Positions 1 to 8,369 of a DNA stretch of 64,000 bases are shown here, in pieces. Each line of letters opens with the position of its first letter. Within the stretch, counting starts at the first letter, position 1. Made by a program: the position numbers and the translations under genes. A model generated the notes under the pieces. That model made no database searches. It was not told the DNA's origin and saw nothing but the letters and a program-made list of their open reading frames with translations. Source of the DNA: VFKU01 sp964620045 (GTDB lineage: Bacteria > Hydrogenedentota > Hydrogenedentia > Hydrogenedentales > GCA-2746185); assembly GCA_964620045.1 (NCBI GenBank), contig CAZUJL010000019.1, forward strand, positions 1 through 64,000, written 5' to 3'.

Positions 1-2
1 GC

Positions 3-3000
3 GTGCCCCGCATCCCACCCAACCCCGGCAACTTCGTGAACTTTGAAACGCCGCACGTCTACCCCATCGACCTTAGCCCCAACAGCGCCAAGCTCGCCGC
101 GGTGAACACCGCCGACGGTCGCCTCGAACTTTTTGACGTCGACGGCGGCACGGGTCTGCTCACCTATGACCAAACCGTTTCCGTGGGCTACGACCCGGTG
201 TCGGTCCGCTTCCGCACCAACTCGGAAGCCTGGGTGGTCAACCATCTCTCCGACTCCGTCAGCGTCGTCGACATCGACACCGGCACCGTAGTGGCGACGA
301 TCTTCACGGACGACGAACCGGCCGACGTGGTCTTCTTCACGGATTCCGGCAATAGCGCGCCACTCGCGGCCGTATCGTGCTCGCGGCCCGACAAGATTCA
401 GATTTTCAATGCCTCGACCCATGCACTGGTCGATGAAATCGCGCTGCTGGGCCAGGATCCGCGCGCGCTCGCAACCGACGGCACCACGGTCTACGCGGCG
501 ATTTTCCAAAGCGGCAACAGCACCACGATTCTGCCGAACAACTCCATCAGCAACGCGCTGCAAGACGGCGCCGGCCCCTACGGCGGCACGGTCAACCCGC
601 CGTTCAATAACGGTGTGCCGGGTACCGCGTGGGTCACTCCGGCTGGCTCGTTTACGTCTGGCACGCTGCCCGCCGGCCCGCCGCCGCAGGTCAGCCTAAT
701 CGTGCGCAAGGACGGCGCGGGCGTGTGGCGCGATGACAATGGTGCGAACTGGGACCTGATCGTCACCGGAGCAAACGCAGGCTCCAGCAATCGCCCGGTC
801 GGCTGGGACATGACGGACAACGACATCGCGGGTCTCACCACGACGAACGGCACGGCCGCCCTCACCGGCAGCTTCGGCACGAACGGCTACGTCACCCGCC
901 GCATGAACAACTGCATGGCGCTGGGCATCAATCCCAGCAACGGCAGCCTGATGCTTGTCGGCCTGGAAGCCACGAACGAAATCCGCTTCGAACCCAACCT
1001 CACGGGTACCTTCACCCGTGTGCGCGCCGCCATTGCGAACGGCACAACGGGTGCCGAAATCGCGCTGGTGGACGTGAACGAAGAACATCTGGATGCCGCG
1101 CAGGGCGGCGTCGGCCTGGCGTATTCCGACAGCAGCGTGCCGCAGAACATTCGCGACCAGTCACTCGGCGATCCGCGCGGTGTGGCCTTCAACCCGGCCG
1201 GTACACGCGCGTATGTGTCCGGTATGGGTTCGGGCAACATCATCGTGCTCGATCCGGCCACGGGCGCCCGATTGGGCGGCGTGGGCTACACGATCGACCT
1301 CGGCAGCCCGACGCCCGGACCGACCGGCCTCGCGCACCACGGCACACTCAATCGGCTCTACGTGATGAACAAGTTCGCCGCGAACATCATGGTCCTCAAC
1401 ACGACCACGGTGGGCACGGAATCCATCCTGCAAACGGCGGACTTCTTCGATCCTACCCCGGCCTTCATCAACCAGGGCCGCGACGACTTCTACGACACGC
1501 ACCAAAACTCCGGCCTTGGTCAAATTGCCTGCGCGTCGTGCCACATTGACGGCCGCAATGACCAGCTCGCGTGGGATCTGGGCGATCCGGCCGGCGCGAT
1601 GAAGAACACCAACCAGATCGTCGACGCGGACAATCCCGCGCCAGGCGAACACAACCTTATGTTTGTCGATGTCACTCCGGGACTCCTTGCGCAGCACGAC
1701 GACTTTCACCCGATGAAGGGACCGATGACCACCCAGACCCTTCAGGACATTATCGGCCACGAACCGCACCACTGGCGCGGCGACCGCGACGGCATCGAGG
1801 AATTCGCCAACGCGTTCCAAGGCCTGCAGGGCGACGACTTCCCGCTCGGTGGCACTGCCATGCAGCAATTCGAAAACTTCCTCAGCTCGCTTCACTTCCC
1901 GCCAAACCCGTTCCGCCCCATCGACAACTCGTTGCCGGGCGGGCCGAAGTTCGTCGGCGCGGGCAATAACCCGCTGCTCTCCTTGACCGGCTTCTACTCC
2001 CCCGGGTCCTCCGGCCAAAACACGGGATATTCGGCTGCGGGAACGCAATTGCCGTCCGGCGACGCATGGCGCGGCTTCCACCTGTACGTCTCCGGAAACC
2101 CGCTGCACACGGGCGCGCATCCCAAGGCGCCGGAATCGCTCGACAACGTCTTCCAGTGCGTCACATGCCACTCGCTTCCCACGGGGGCGGGCAGCATTGA
2201 TGAATCGCGCCTGGTCGGCTTTTCGTTCCAGTTTCTGGATATCGCGCCAGGACCGAACGGTGAACGCCATCAGGGTATCTTCTCCAGCGACGGCACCGGC
2301 AACACCGACGGCGTCACCGGCTCGGTGAATCAAGGCTCGTTCAAGGTTCCGCATCTGCGCAACCAGCTCGATAAGTCGGGCTTCGAGTCCAAACCCGATC
2401 CGCTGAACGGCGGCTTGCCACACATCAGCACACATGGTTTCGGTGTGTTGCACGACGGTGGCGTGGATGGTCTGGATACCTTCCTGGGCTCGACGGCCTT
2501 CGACGGCGACAACGACCAGGACCTCTCCGACATCATCGCGTTCACGCTCTGCGTGAACGGCGACGACTTCGACCGGCTCGCGGCCCTGCCCGGCGCGCCG
2601 ACCTTCTTCTCACCCTCGGGCCTGCCGATCAACATGACCACAGTGGGCCAGCTCGGCCCGGATGGCAGCGAGACATTGACCGCGCACGCCGGCGTCGGCC
2701 AGCAGATCACCATCAACACCAGCACGCCGAGCCAGCCGGAACTCGATCGCATCAACGAGTTTTACGACATTGCGCTGAGTGGTGAAGTGGAACTGATCGC
2801 CAAGGGCGTCGTGAACGGCCAGAAACGCGGTTGGGTGCTGGAGACCGATAGCCCAGGCTTCCCGCAGAACAGCTTCCAGTTCGACGACAACGCGATGGGT
2901 GACGTCCCGTTGTCGCTGCTGTTGAGCACCGCCGGTCCCGGCTCCGAGCTTACCTTCATGCTCGTGCCGACCGGTTCGGGTCGGCGTATGGGTATCGACC

Positions 3001-3191
3001 GCGACAGTGACGGCTCATTCGACTACCGAGAAGTGCTGAACGGCACCGACCCGAACGACCCGTTGTCGTTGAACCTGGTCGCGCCGGCCGCTGGAACCAC
3101 GGGCCACATTGCGACGATCGCCGCGCTGGCCATGATGGCCGCGATGGCGCTCGCGGGACGCACACTGCTGCGCCGCCGCACCGAAGCATAG
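3..3191 (+). CDS. YVTN beta-propeller / c-type cytochrome secreted protein (5' end outside window)
   Basis: The N-terminal half has repeated propeller blades of YVTN type, with blade sentences such as AYVSGMGSGNIIVLDPATG and SVSVVDIDTGTVVATI. Two heme-binding CxxCH motifs follow: CASCH at about residue 510 and CVTCH at about 719, so a di-heme protein is likely. Near the end is a calcium-type DRDSDGSFDYREVLNG stretch, then a hydrophobic helix and an Arg-rich tail (LLRRR), which looks like a C-terminal membrane or sorting anchor. No signal peptide is visible, and the frame is open to the window edge, so the true start lies upstream. It is probably an exported electron-transfer or oxidase-type protein. 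The family match is firm but the substrate is unknown. A strong terminator follows the stop codon. Confidence 0.8.
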   Translation: MPRIPPNPGNFVNFETPHVYPIDLSPNSAKLAAVNTADGRLELFDVDGGTGLLTYDQTVSVGYDPVSVRFRTNSEAWVVNHLSDSVSVVDIDTGTVVATIFTDDEPADVVFFTDSGNSAPLAAVSCSRPDKIQIFNASTHALVDEIALLGQDPRALATDGTTVYAAIFQSGNSTTILPNNSISNALQDGAGPYGGTVNPPFNNGVPGTAWVTPAGSFTSGTLPAGPPPQVSLIVRKDGAGVWRDDNGANWDLIVTGANAGSSNRPVGWDMTDNDIAGLTTTNGTAALTGSFGTNGYVTRRMNNCMALGINPSNGSLMLVGLEATNEIRFEPNLTGTFTRVRAAIANGTTGAEIALVDVNEEHLDAAQGGVGLAYSDSSVPQNIRDQSLGDPRGVAFNPAGTRAYVSGMGSGNIIVLDPATGARLGGVGYTIDLGSPTPGPTGLAHHGTLNRLYVMNKFAANIMVLNTTTVGTESILQTADFFDPTPAFINQGRDDFYDTHQNSGLGQIACASCHIDGRNDQLAWDLGDPAGAMKNTNQIVDADNPAPGEHNLMFVDVTPGLLAQHDDFHPMKGPMTTQTLQDIIGHEPHHWRGDRDGIEEFANAFQGLQGDDFPLGGTAMQQFENFLSSLHFPPNPFRPIDNSLPGGPKFVGAGNNPLLSLTGFYSPGSSGQNTGYSAAGTQLPSGDAWRGFHLYVSGNPLHTGAHPKAPESLDNVFQCVTCHSLPTGAGSIDESRLVGFSFQFLDIAPGPNGERHQGIFSSDGTGNTDGVTGSVNQGSFKVPHLRNQLDKSGFESKPDPLNGGLPHISTHGFGVLHDGGVDGLDTFLGSTAFDGDNDQDLSDIIAFTLCVNGDDFDRLAALPGAPTFFSPSGLPINMTTVGQLGPDGSETLTAHAGVGQQITINTSTPSQPELDRINEFYDIALSGEVELIAKGVVNGQKRGWVLETDSPGFPQNSFQFDDNAMGDVPLSLLLSTAGPGSELTFMLVPTGSGRRMGIDRDSDGSFDYREVLNGTDPNDPLSLNLVAPAAGTTGHIATIAALAMMAAMALAGRTLLRRRTEA

Positions 3192-3204
3192 TCATCAAGT
3201 AAAT

Positions 3205-3245
3205 AACCGGGGCGGACTCTCACGAGTCCGCCCCGGTTTTCTTTT
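3205..3245 (+). terminator. Rho-independent terminator
   Basis: A 15-bp perfect stem (3205-3219 with 3224-3238, 4-nt loop) is followed by a T-rich run. It lies 14 nt after the stop of the cytochrome-type gene and faces a gene on the opposite strand, so it closes the upstream transcript. Confidence 0.9.
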
Positions 3246-3261
3246 TATGCGTGTGTCCCGC

Positions 3262-3813
3262 CTACACCGACACGCTGCACGCCGGAGTCACCGGCAAGCC
3301 GTCGATCGACGCCGTTTGTTTTGCTTGCTTCGCCAAAATCTCTTCCTGCGTCCGCCCGGCGTAGTAATCCACCAGCGTCTTCCGTTCGCTGACGAAGTCG
3401 TAGCGCGGCACGGCGAAGCCGCAGGAGTCCTGCACCGAGGTAACGCGCGCGCGAATGATCTGCCGTTGGCCGTGTACTTGCGTGAAGCGCGGCGCCAGCT
3501 CCGCCCATGCCGCCGTCCCCGGCCGTACCACGTCGCCCTGTCCGTACACGCGCAAAATCAGCGGCGCCTGCTCGAAGCTGCAAAACATGAAGGTCAACCG
3601 GCCATCGTTCTGAATGTGCGCCGAGGTCTCGTTGCCCGAACCGCCCATGTCGAGATAGGCCACCGTATTGGGGTCGAGTATGCGGAAGGTGTCCATGCCC
3701 TTCGGCGAGAGGTTTATCCGTCCCTGCGACGCGGCCGACGCGACGAAAAACATGTGTTGCCTGCCAATAAACTCAATGTGTTTGTCGGTCAATGCCTCGA
3801 AAAAAGTAGCCAT
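3262..3813 (-). CDS. Pyridoxamine 5'-phosphate oxidase-like FMN-binding protein
   Basis: The 183-residue product begins MATFFEALTDKHIEFI and has the split-barrel flavin-reductase/PNPOx-like pattern. This includes HMFFVASAASQGRINLSPKG near the N-terminus, a VAYLDMGGSGNETSAHI segment and GRLTFMFCSFEQAPLILRVYG. Such proteins bind FMN or F420 and reduce small substrates; the substrate here cannot be told. The start at 3813 is chosen over an upstream in-frame ATG because AAGGAGG lies just before it and because the upstream residues overlap a repeat element. The gene is convergent with the cytochrome gene. It may be cotranscribed with the coiled-coil gene upstream, although a hairpin-rich repeat lies between them. 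Confidence 0.8.
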   Translation of the reverse strand: MATFFEALTDKHIEFIGRQHMFFVASAASQGRINLSPKGMDTFRILDPNTVAYLDMGGSGNETSAHIQNDGRLTFMFCSFEQAPLILRVYGQGDVVRPGTAAWAELAPRFTQVHGQRQIIRARVTSVQDSCGFAVPRYDFVSERKTLVDYYAGRTQEEILAKQAKQTASIDGLPVTPACSVSV

Positions 3814-3858
3814 AAGGACCCCTCCTTGGGTAATCAGCCTATCATGCGCATCAACACC

Positions 3859-3967
3859 GTAGCGCCGGCTTCCAGCCGGCAAAGAAATGACCGAAAAAAG
3901 AGTAAGCGCGAGAAGGCTGGGCCTCCTCGCGCTCAAAATATCCAAGCCGGCTCAAGGCCGGCACTAC
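3859..3967. repeat. REPIN-like palindromic repeat pair
   Basis: Two related palindromes in opposite orientation bracket this gap. The left is GTAGCGCCGGCTTCCAGCCG (3859-3880), and the right, read on the minus strand, is GTAGTGCCGGCCTTGAGCCG (3944-3967). Between them is another inverted repeat (AGCGCGAG at 3905-3912 with CTCGCGCT at 3926-3933), so the whole can fold into one long stem. Related sequence occurs at 8241-8312 and 18413-18434. Confidence 0.75.
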
Positions 3968-3974
3968 AAACTGC

Positions 3975-6197
3975 CTACCGCATCTCGGGACGCTGCACCG
4001 GCACGCGCTGCGGCATCTGCACGTCGAAGGTGTCTTCGGCGATCGCATTCGCGATCGACACGCCATAGTGTTCCACGATGGCCGAGGTGATGTCCGACAG
4101 GGTCGCCACCACCGGACGCACCTTCAGGTGCGTCGCGAATTCCAAGTCTTCAATCGCAATCACGTCCAGCGGATTCGCCATCGCCACGGTGACTTCCGCG
4201 GTCGAGGCCGTGATCGGGAAGGCCATGTGGTGCGTCGCCAGACGTCCATCCAGCAGCGCCACGGCACCGCGCTGCACGGCTGTCTCGCTCAGGCGCACGA
4301 ACGGCAGCTTAAGCTGGCTCGCGACGATCTGCGCGACGATCTCCTCGCGGATGAGACCTTTCTCCACCAGAATCGAGCCGAGCCGGCGTTTCTTCGCCGT
4401 GCGCTGCTCGTCCAGTGCGCCATCAAGCTGGTGCGACGTGATGATCCCCGAGTCCACGAGAATCTCGCCCATCGATTTCTTCTGGCCACGCGCGTTGTGC
4501 GCGGCGAACTTGTAGTGTTGCGCTTCGGCCGCCGTCATCTCCGGCGCCGACGTCACAAAAGTCATCGCCGGCTCTGCCACAGGCGCCGCCGGCGCGATCT
4601 CCGCGGGACGCGCCGCAAGTACGGCCGCATCGAGTTCGCGTCGCAACTGGCGGATCTGCCCTTCCAGCGTAATCACGCGCTCGGCCTGGTCTTCGTTGAT
4701 CCGCTGCAGGTCAGAAGCACGGCCGCGCAACATCGCGTTCTCCGTGCGCGCCGCGGTCAGGGCTTCGGTGTCGGCCGACTTCTCAGCCGCAGTCGCCTGC
4801 CGCGCCTGCAAGTGCGCCACTTCCGCCTGCACGCGCACGGCCGTCTCTTCAAGCCGCTGCATCCGCGCCGCCGCCGACTCGACAGCTTCTTCGCGTTCGA
4901 TCAGCAATTGCTCAAACGCCAACAACTCCTGGCGCAGACCTTCGAGTTCTTCTTCGGATTTCGACAACTCGCCGGTGATCACGGTGCCCGACTGCGCCAC
5001 GGCCAACTGCCCGCGCAGGCCGGAAAGCTCCGACTGCGCGTCGCTGTGCAGGCGCTGCAATTCGCTGAGGCTGCTCTGAAGCTGCCGTTCGCGTTCCTTG
5101 GACTGCCGCTCGATTTCCCAGTGCGCCTCAAGCTCGCGCACGGTCTCCGCCAGGCGTTCGGCCTGCCGCTCGTATTCAGTGTTCAGCGAAGCCAGATCGG
5201 CGCCCAGTTCCTCTCCGGAACGGCGCAGCGATTCCACGGTTGCCCGCAGGGCGTGCACTTCAGCGCGCAGGGCGGCTTCCGCATCCGAACGGCCCGTTTC
5301 CGCCGACCGCAGCGTCTCGGCTTCGTGCAACGCCGCCGTCAACGCGGCTTCACGCTCACGGCCGCGCGCCACAATCGATTCGAGTTCCGTCTCCGCGGCG
5401 GACAAGCGTTCGTGCAAGCGCGCACGTTCGTCCCGACCGGCCGAGAGACGCAATTCCTGATCATCGATCGCGCGACGCGCAATATCGAGTTCCGTTTCCA
5501 GTTCCGTAAGACGCGACGAGCCTTCGCCGCGCGCCTCATCGATCTTTTCCTGCAACGCGCGCGCCGCGTGTGTCAGCGAATCAATTTCCATCTCCAGCTT
5601 GCGCACCCAACTGGAGCGTTCATCAAGCTGTTCGCGCAGGCGCTGGGCTTCCGCTTCGAATCCATCGCGTTCGCGCGCGGCGATCTCCGCCGATTCGCGC
5701 AGACGTTGCACTTCGCCGCTCGCCACCTGTCGCGATTCCGATGCGGTTTCCACTTGCCGGCGCATCGCCGCCAATTCGCGCTCCGCGCGCTCAAGCAAAG
5801 ATGCGCCTTCGCGCTCTTGCGCCTGATAGGCGGCGATCTGTCCGCGGAGTTCTTCCAGTTCCTCGCGCGCCACCGTCAATTCCCGCTGCGGCACGCGCTG
5901 CAAATCTTCAATCTGGCGCAGTTTCGATTCGAGCGAGCGATTACGCTCCAGAGATTCGTTCAGCGCTGCATCGCGCTCGGCCAGGGCCTGGCTGCGCAAC
6001 GCCACCGCTTCGCCATTCCCGTTCGTGTGCCCATTCGGGCGGCGTTTGTTGAGTGCGCCGATGAGCGCGTGCAACTGCGTCCGCGCATCGCCGATTTGCC
6101 GGGCAAGGCTCTCCTGCGCGGCGGTCACTTCGGAGTTCCACGTGTCAATTGTTTTCTGCAAACGTTCCAACAGAACGTCGTCGCGATTTGCCGCCAT
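3975..6197 (-). CDS. Long coiled-coil protein with C-terminal MshEN (GspE N-terminal) domain
   Basis: The 740-residue protein has no signal peptide. Residues about 1-550 are dominated by heptad-rich Glu/Arg/Ala/Leu sequence (for example REELEELRGQIAAYQAQ), i.e. a long coiled coil. Residues about 574-715 match the MshEN/T2SSE-N domain found at the N-terminus of type II secretion and type IV pilus ATPases. Two tandem 24-residue nucleotide-binding motifs are visible: SMGEILVDSGIITSHQLDGA and RLGSILVEKGLIREEIVAQI. In MshE this module binds c-di-GMP. No ATPase domain follows, so this looks like an adaptor or sensor rather than a motor. The start at 6197 (MAANRDDVLL) is preferred over upstream in-frame codons because the sequence before it is not coiled-coil-like and AGGGG precedes it. 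Confidence 0.75.
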   Translation of the reverse strand: MAANRDDVLLERLQKTIDTWNSEVTAAQESLARQIGDARTQLHALIGALNKRRPNGHTNGNGEAVALRSQALAERDAALNESLERNRSLESKLRQIEDLQRVPQRELTVAREELEELRGQIAAYQAQEREGASLLERAERELAAMRRQVETASESRQVASGEVQRLRESAEIAARERDGFEAEAQRLREQLDERSSWVRKLEMEIDSLTHAARALQEKIDEARGEGSSRLTELETELDIARRAIDDQELRLSAGRDERARLHERLSAAETELESIVARGREREAALTAALHEAETLRSAETGRSDAEAALRAEVHALRATVESLRRSGEELGADLASLNTEYERQAERLAETVRELEAHWEIERQSKERERQLQSSLSELQRLHSDAQSELSGLRGQLAVAQSGTVITGELSKSEEELEGLRQELLAFEQLLIEREEAVESAAARMQRLEETAVRVQAEVAHLQARQATAAEKSADTEALTAARTENAMLRGRASDLQRINEDQAERVITLEGQIRQLRRELDAAVLAARPAEIAPAAPVAEPAMTFVTSAPEMTAAEAQHYKFAAHNARGQKKSMGEILVDSGIITSHQLDGALDEQRTAKKRRLGSILVEKGLIREEIVAQIVASQLKLPFVRLSETAVQRGAVALLDGRLATHHMAFPITASTAEVTVAMANPLDVIAIEDLEFATHLKVRPVVATLSDITSAIVEHYGVSIANAIAEDTFDVQMPQRVPVQRPEMR

Positions 6198-6327
6198 GCG
6201 CAGTCCCCTAGAAACGAAGTGCCCCGTAATCCACCGATTATAGGAGCGATCTTCCCAATCTTCAAGGCCTTTTCTTCGTGTCAACAGTGCAACAAATGAT
6301 CGTGTTAAGTAGAGGGAACATGAAAGC

Positions 6328-6855
6328 ATGACTGAGATATTGCCGGACACATGCACTCACTTTGCGCAGATCGTCGATGCACTCAAGATCAAGTCAGGTT
6401 CTGCTGACTTCGACCTCGCACAAGAACTTTGGGGCGCACTGACCGCGACGATCGATCCCGCGCACGGGAATGCGAACGTACGCACGACGGCGCGAATCGA
6501 AGAGGCGCTTGTCTGGAAATTACTCGCGCGGCGCATGCTGCGCGAACTCGGCGACGGACCCGTGTTCCAGTCGCGCAGTAAGGGCGCCGCCAGCGGCACA
6601 GCCGCCGCCCACCCCGGCGTCGACCTGCTCGCGAAAACCTACGAAAGGCTCAGAGATGCCATGGACGAATTGATTGCACCCGCGGAAACCGCCACGCCGG
6701 CGACTGCAACAGGACTCCCCATGAGAATGATGAAAGTTCTCGAAGAAACGGAGGGATTCCTTGAACACGCCCTTGGACTTCAGCCTGGCGAAAAAAGCGC
6801 TTTCAGCCCGCGGTTGCACCGAAACGGCGCTACGCGAAGCGACGACGCTGTATGA
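6328..6855 (+). CDS. Putative small terminase subunit-like protein
   Basis: This 175-residue protein is mostly alpha-helical by inspection and is placed directly before, and overlapping by 95 nt, a large-terminase-like gene. It is polar and has a Thr/Ala-rich linker (AETATPATATG). No HTH motif is obvious. I call it a possible small terminase subunit only from position, size and composition; its own sequence is not diagnostic. An AGAGGG ribosome site lies 11 nt before the ATG. The gene is divergent from the coiled-coil gene, leaving about 130 bp for promoters. Confidence 0.45.
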   Translation: MTEILPDTCTHFAQIVDALKIKSGSADFDLAQELWGALTATIDPAHGNANVRTTARIEEALVWKLLARRMLRELGDGPVFQSRSKGAASGTAAAHPGVDLLAKTYERLRDAMDELIAPAETATPATATGLPMRMMKVLEETEGFLEHALGLQPGEKSAFSPRLHRNGATRSDDAV

Positions 6856-8233
6856 CCGCATCGCGTTCGCCACGGCCTATGCGCAGGATCGCCGCGGCGC
6901 GCCTTGGCAGGCACGGGACTACCAGCGCGCGTCGTTGAACTCGTACCGCGACCGCAAGGTGCATTGCGACGGCCGCGACGTCGGCAAGACGTCGGAGATC
7001 GAGCTGATCGCGCTGTGGGCCGCGGCCGCGCTGCCCAACGGCGAACTGCTCATCGGCACACAGTGCGAACACCACCTCTTCCCGCTGATGCACCGCGTGT
7101 TCCGCCGCTTCGAGGAAAATCCGGACTTCGCGGGCAGCATCGCCGAGCTGAAGCGCACGCCGTCCTGGTATCTGCGGCTGCAAAACGGCTTCATTTTGTG
7201 GGGCCGTATCGCCGGACCGCGTGGCGTAAATTTCCAAGGTATGCATGTGGACTTCCAGATTGTAGACGAGGCCCAGGAACTTACCGAGACTTCCTGGGGC
7301 GAGATTTTTCAGGCACTGAACGGCAACGGGGCGCGCTGGGTATACGGCGTGCCTGATGGCCGCCGCGGGACGTTTCACCGAATGACACAGGACCAAACCA
7401 TGCAGCAGTTCAACTGGCCTTCGCACCTGAACCCCGAGTTCACGCGCGAGAAGGATGCCGAGCTGCAGCGCCTGTACGGCGGAAAATCATCGCCGGGCTA
7501 CGTCCACCGTGTCCTCGGCCTGCACGGCACGCCCGAGCACGGCGTGTTCGATCTGGACGGCTACCTCGAATGCGTGCAAGAAAGCATCAGTTTCGAGAAC
7601 ATCGAAATCGGCGAAGAGGATAGTTTCGCCGCACCGGCCGACATCGTCTCCGGCGACTATTACCTCGGCTGCGATCTCGGCTTCGCGCGGGACCCGTCGG
7701 AGTTCGTCGTGTTCCGCGCCGAGGGCCCGCACCTGATCAACGTGCTGCGCGCGCACCTCTCCGGCGTGAACTATGCGCGGCAACAATCCATCATCGAAAT
7801 CCTCGACGCCGCCTACCATTTCCGCCGCATCGCGATCGACTGCGGCAATAACGGCCGCGCGGTCGCGCATCAGCTCATGTCCAAAAGTTTTGACTGGTGC
7901 GCGAAGATTTCCGCGATCGAGTTCGGCGCATCGCTCGACCTCGCGCCGCTCCCCGGCGGCGAAGTCGTGCGCCGGCCCATCAAGGAAATCATGACTGAGC
8001 TGCTGCAACGCCGCATCGCGGATCGCACGCTCGTGCTGCCGAAACTCGCCGCGCGCGAGTCGCAGTATGCCGCGCACACATACTCTGTCGGACACAACGG
8101 CCGCATCGTATACGGCAAAGGCAACGACCACATCATCGACGCCGATCGCTGCGCCCTGCTCGCGCATTGGTTCGACACGCGCGACGACGGCTTCAGCACG
8201 CCGCTCACGCCGCGCATCGCGGGGTTTAACTAG
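6761..8233 (+). CDS. Phage-type terminase large subunit (TerL-like ATPase/nuclease)
   Basis: This 490-residue protein has the two-part terminase layout. The ATPase half has a deviant Walker A (GRDVGKT, residues 71-77) and a Walker B VDEAQ (168-172). The RNase H-like nuclease half has acidic residues at D305 (GCDLGFARDP), D360 (AIDCGNNG) and D460 (HIIDAD), all in the expected order, so both activities may be intact. TerL packages phage DNA into capsids. The start is TTG with GGAGGG at 6750-6755, 5 nt away; this explains the overlap with the preceding gene. No portal, capsid, tail or integrase gene is near, so this is a prophage relic, a domesticated pair, or part of an unrecognised element. 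Confidence 0.75.
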   Translation: MNTPLDFSLAKKALSARGCTETALREATTLYDRIAFATAYAQDRRGAPWQARDYQRASLNSYRDRKVHCDGRDVGKTSEIELIALWAAAALPNGELLIGTQCEHHLFPLMHRVFRRFEENPDFAGSIAELKRTPSWYLRLQNGFILWGRIAGPRGVNFQGMHVDFQIVDEAQELTETSWGEIFQALNGNGARWVYGVPDGRRGTFHRMTQDQTMQQFNWPSHLNPEFTREKDAELQRLYGGKSSPGYVHRVLGLHGTPEHGVFDLDGYLECVQESISFENIEIGEEDSFAAPADIVSGDYYLGCDLGFARDPSEFVVFRAEGPHLINVLRAHLSGVNYARQQSIIEILDAAYHFRRIAIDCGNNGRAVAHQLMSKSFDWCAKISAIEFGASLDLAPLPGGEVVRRPIKEIMTELLQRRIADRTLVLPKLAARESQYAAHTYSVGHNGRIVYGKGNDHIIDADRCALLAHWFDTRDDGFSTPLTPRIAGFN

Positions 8234-8240
8234 CAATCAT

Positions 8241-8312
8241 CAATCGTAGCGCCGCCGTCTCGGCGGCAAACTGGAGTCCGATTTTGCCGCCGAGACGGCG
8301 GCGCTACGATTG
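8241..8312. repeat. Perfect 30-bp inverted repeat (REPIN-like)
   Basis: Arms 8241-8270 and 8283-8312 are perfectly complementary with a 12-nt loop. Each arm carries GTAGCGCCGCCGTCTCGGCG, related to the GTAGCGCCGGC... palindromes at 3859 and 18413. It lies just after the terminase-like gene and may also act as a transcription stop, although it has no clear T tract. Confidence 0.85.
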
Positions 8313-8369
8313 CCCACGCTTAATTCGCTACACTCTCCTCATCGAAAACCGAATCGAGGTAGTGCTCCC

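Noticed and set aside
1161..2453. Long open frame antisense to the first gene
   Set aside because: Shadow of a GC-rich gene; no domain, no good start, Arg/Ala/Val-rich composition.
4068..6299. 743-residue open frame opposite the coiled-coil gene
   Set aside because: The minus-strand frame has clear coiled-coil and MshEN features; this one is Arg/His/Phe-rich noise.
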